Source: Cudoniella acicularis (lineage: Eukaryota; Ascomycota; Leotiomycetes; Helotiales; Helotiaceae). From it: a DNA stretch of 32,084 nt. The stretch is from assembly GCA_013054445.1 (NCBI GenBank), contig JAAMPI010000565.1, positions 1-32,084 of the forward strand, given 5' to 3'. The notes beneath the pieces are model-generated. The model searched no databases, had not been told where the DNA came from, and saw only the letters and a program-made list of their open reading frames with translations. Both the position numbers and the translations under genes were made by a program. Within the stretch, counting starts at the first letter, position 1. Each line of letters starts with the position of its first letter. Shown piece by piece: positions 31,557 through 32,084 of this stretch.

Positions 31557-32084
31557 ATGGCAAGCTCCAACTTCAAGCCCGCACTGATCATTGTCGATCT
31601 CCAGGAAGACTTCTGTCCTCCCGTGAGTGCTCTCCCCTTTCCAACCCCTCTACCCATTTCAGATATCGAGAACTGACAAAGTCCCCTATAAACAGAATGG
31701 CTCCCTAGCAGTCCCAAACGGTCGCACCATCATCCCTACAGTCAACAAACTACTCACACTCCCCTTCGCCCTCAAAATCGCAACCAAAGACTGGCACCCT
31801 GCAGATCACATCTCCTTCGCCTCCAACCACGCCAACAAGAAACCCTACGTGGACTTCACCACCATCGTCAACCCAGCCAACGCATCTGAAACCTACGAGA
31901 CACGCCTATGGCCCGACCACTGCATCCAGAACACCCCCGGAGCAGAACTCGTAAAAGAGCTCGAAGTGGAAAAAGTTGATAAGATCGTCGAGAAGGGGAT
32001 GCGGAAGGAGGTGGAGATGTATAGTGCTTTTTACGATCCGTTGGAGAATCCGAGGTGTAGTGATAGTGGGTTGAAGGATGTTTT
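31557..32084 (+). CDS. PNC1: Nicotinamidase (PNC1-type), 5' part, cut by the window edge
   Basis: Hydrolyses nicotinamide to nicotinate and ammonia in the NAD salvage pathway, and so relieves nicotinamide inhibition of sirtuins. Exon 1 is 31557-31622, intron 31623-31695 (73 nt, GTGAGT donor, CTGAC branch, AACAG acceptor), and exon 2 runs off the window; 151 residues are visible. The isochorismatase-like fold starts with LIIVDLQEDFCPP, with catalytic Asp14. The metal-site residues are Asp54 and His56 in DWHP and His97 in WPDHC. The active-site Lys122 lies in KIVEKGM, followed by the YSAFYDP segment. The nucleophilic Cys would lie beyond the edge. The spacing matches yeast Pnc1 closely. The second exon begins very C-rich. 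Confidence 0.94.

Noticed and set aside
1..32084. CRISPR arrays, tRNA or rRNA genes, intact transposons
   Set aside because: I looked for regularly spaced repeats, T-loop-like motifs and long terminal repeats and found none that I can support.

Overview
The window is nuclear DNA of a filamentous ascomycete (Pezizomycotina). The evidence is short introns (46-100 nt) with GTAAGT/GTATGT-type donors and CTAAC/CTGAC branch sites, gene families typical of moulds (SPA2/GIT-domain polarity protein, NBP2-like SH3 adaptor, NACHT/TPR STAND protein), and single-gene transcription units on both strands. A leotiomycete is my guess from general protein flavour only. I see no bacterial, plasmid or viral sequence and no intact transposon.

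Layout: (1) 1-3390, no convincing gene. (2) 3391-5172 (+), an NCS1-type purine/cytosine permease in 4 exons. (3) 5968-7725 (+), a class A FAD monooxygenase in 6 exons, convergent with (4) 7855-8652 (-), a single-exon PaiB-like FMN-binding protein. (5) 9689-16210 (-), a very large STAND protein (about 2082 aa, 5 exons) with a fungal N-terminal domain, a NACHT-like NTPase and a long TPR superhelix carrying recurrent Thr/Ser-rich inserts. (6) 16211-19611, mostly gene-free, with a possible start-less small secreted protein at 18173-18322. (7) 19612-20273 (+), a GNAT acetyltransferase in 2 exons. (8) 20881-23847 (-), the polarisome scaffold SPA2, whose frame is broken at two homopolymers. (9) 25319-26143 (-), the CTD phosphatase SSU72 in 2 exons. 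(10) 28787-30481 (+), an NBP2-like SH3 adaptor. (11) 31557 to the right edge (+), the 5' part of a nicotinamidase (PNC1-type).

Most genes are conserved housekeeping or signalling genes with no operon-like logic. The left part is more accessory: permease, aromatic-type flavin monooxygenase and FMN protein lie side by side and could share a catabolic or detoxification job, but the sequence does not prove it. The STAND gene is the accessory, self/non-self-recognition type of fungal gene. The most useful second-look items are the SPA2 homopolymer frameshifts, the start-less peptide with a signal-like N-terminus and paired Cys, the recurrent Thr-rich inserts in the STAND protein, the near-palindrome ahead of NBP2, and the SSU72 catalytic arginine codon split by an intron. 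I found nothing I would call a proven new system.
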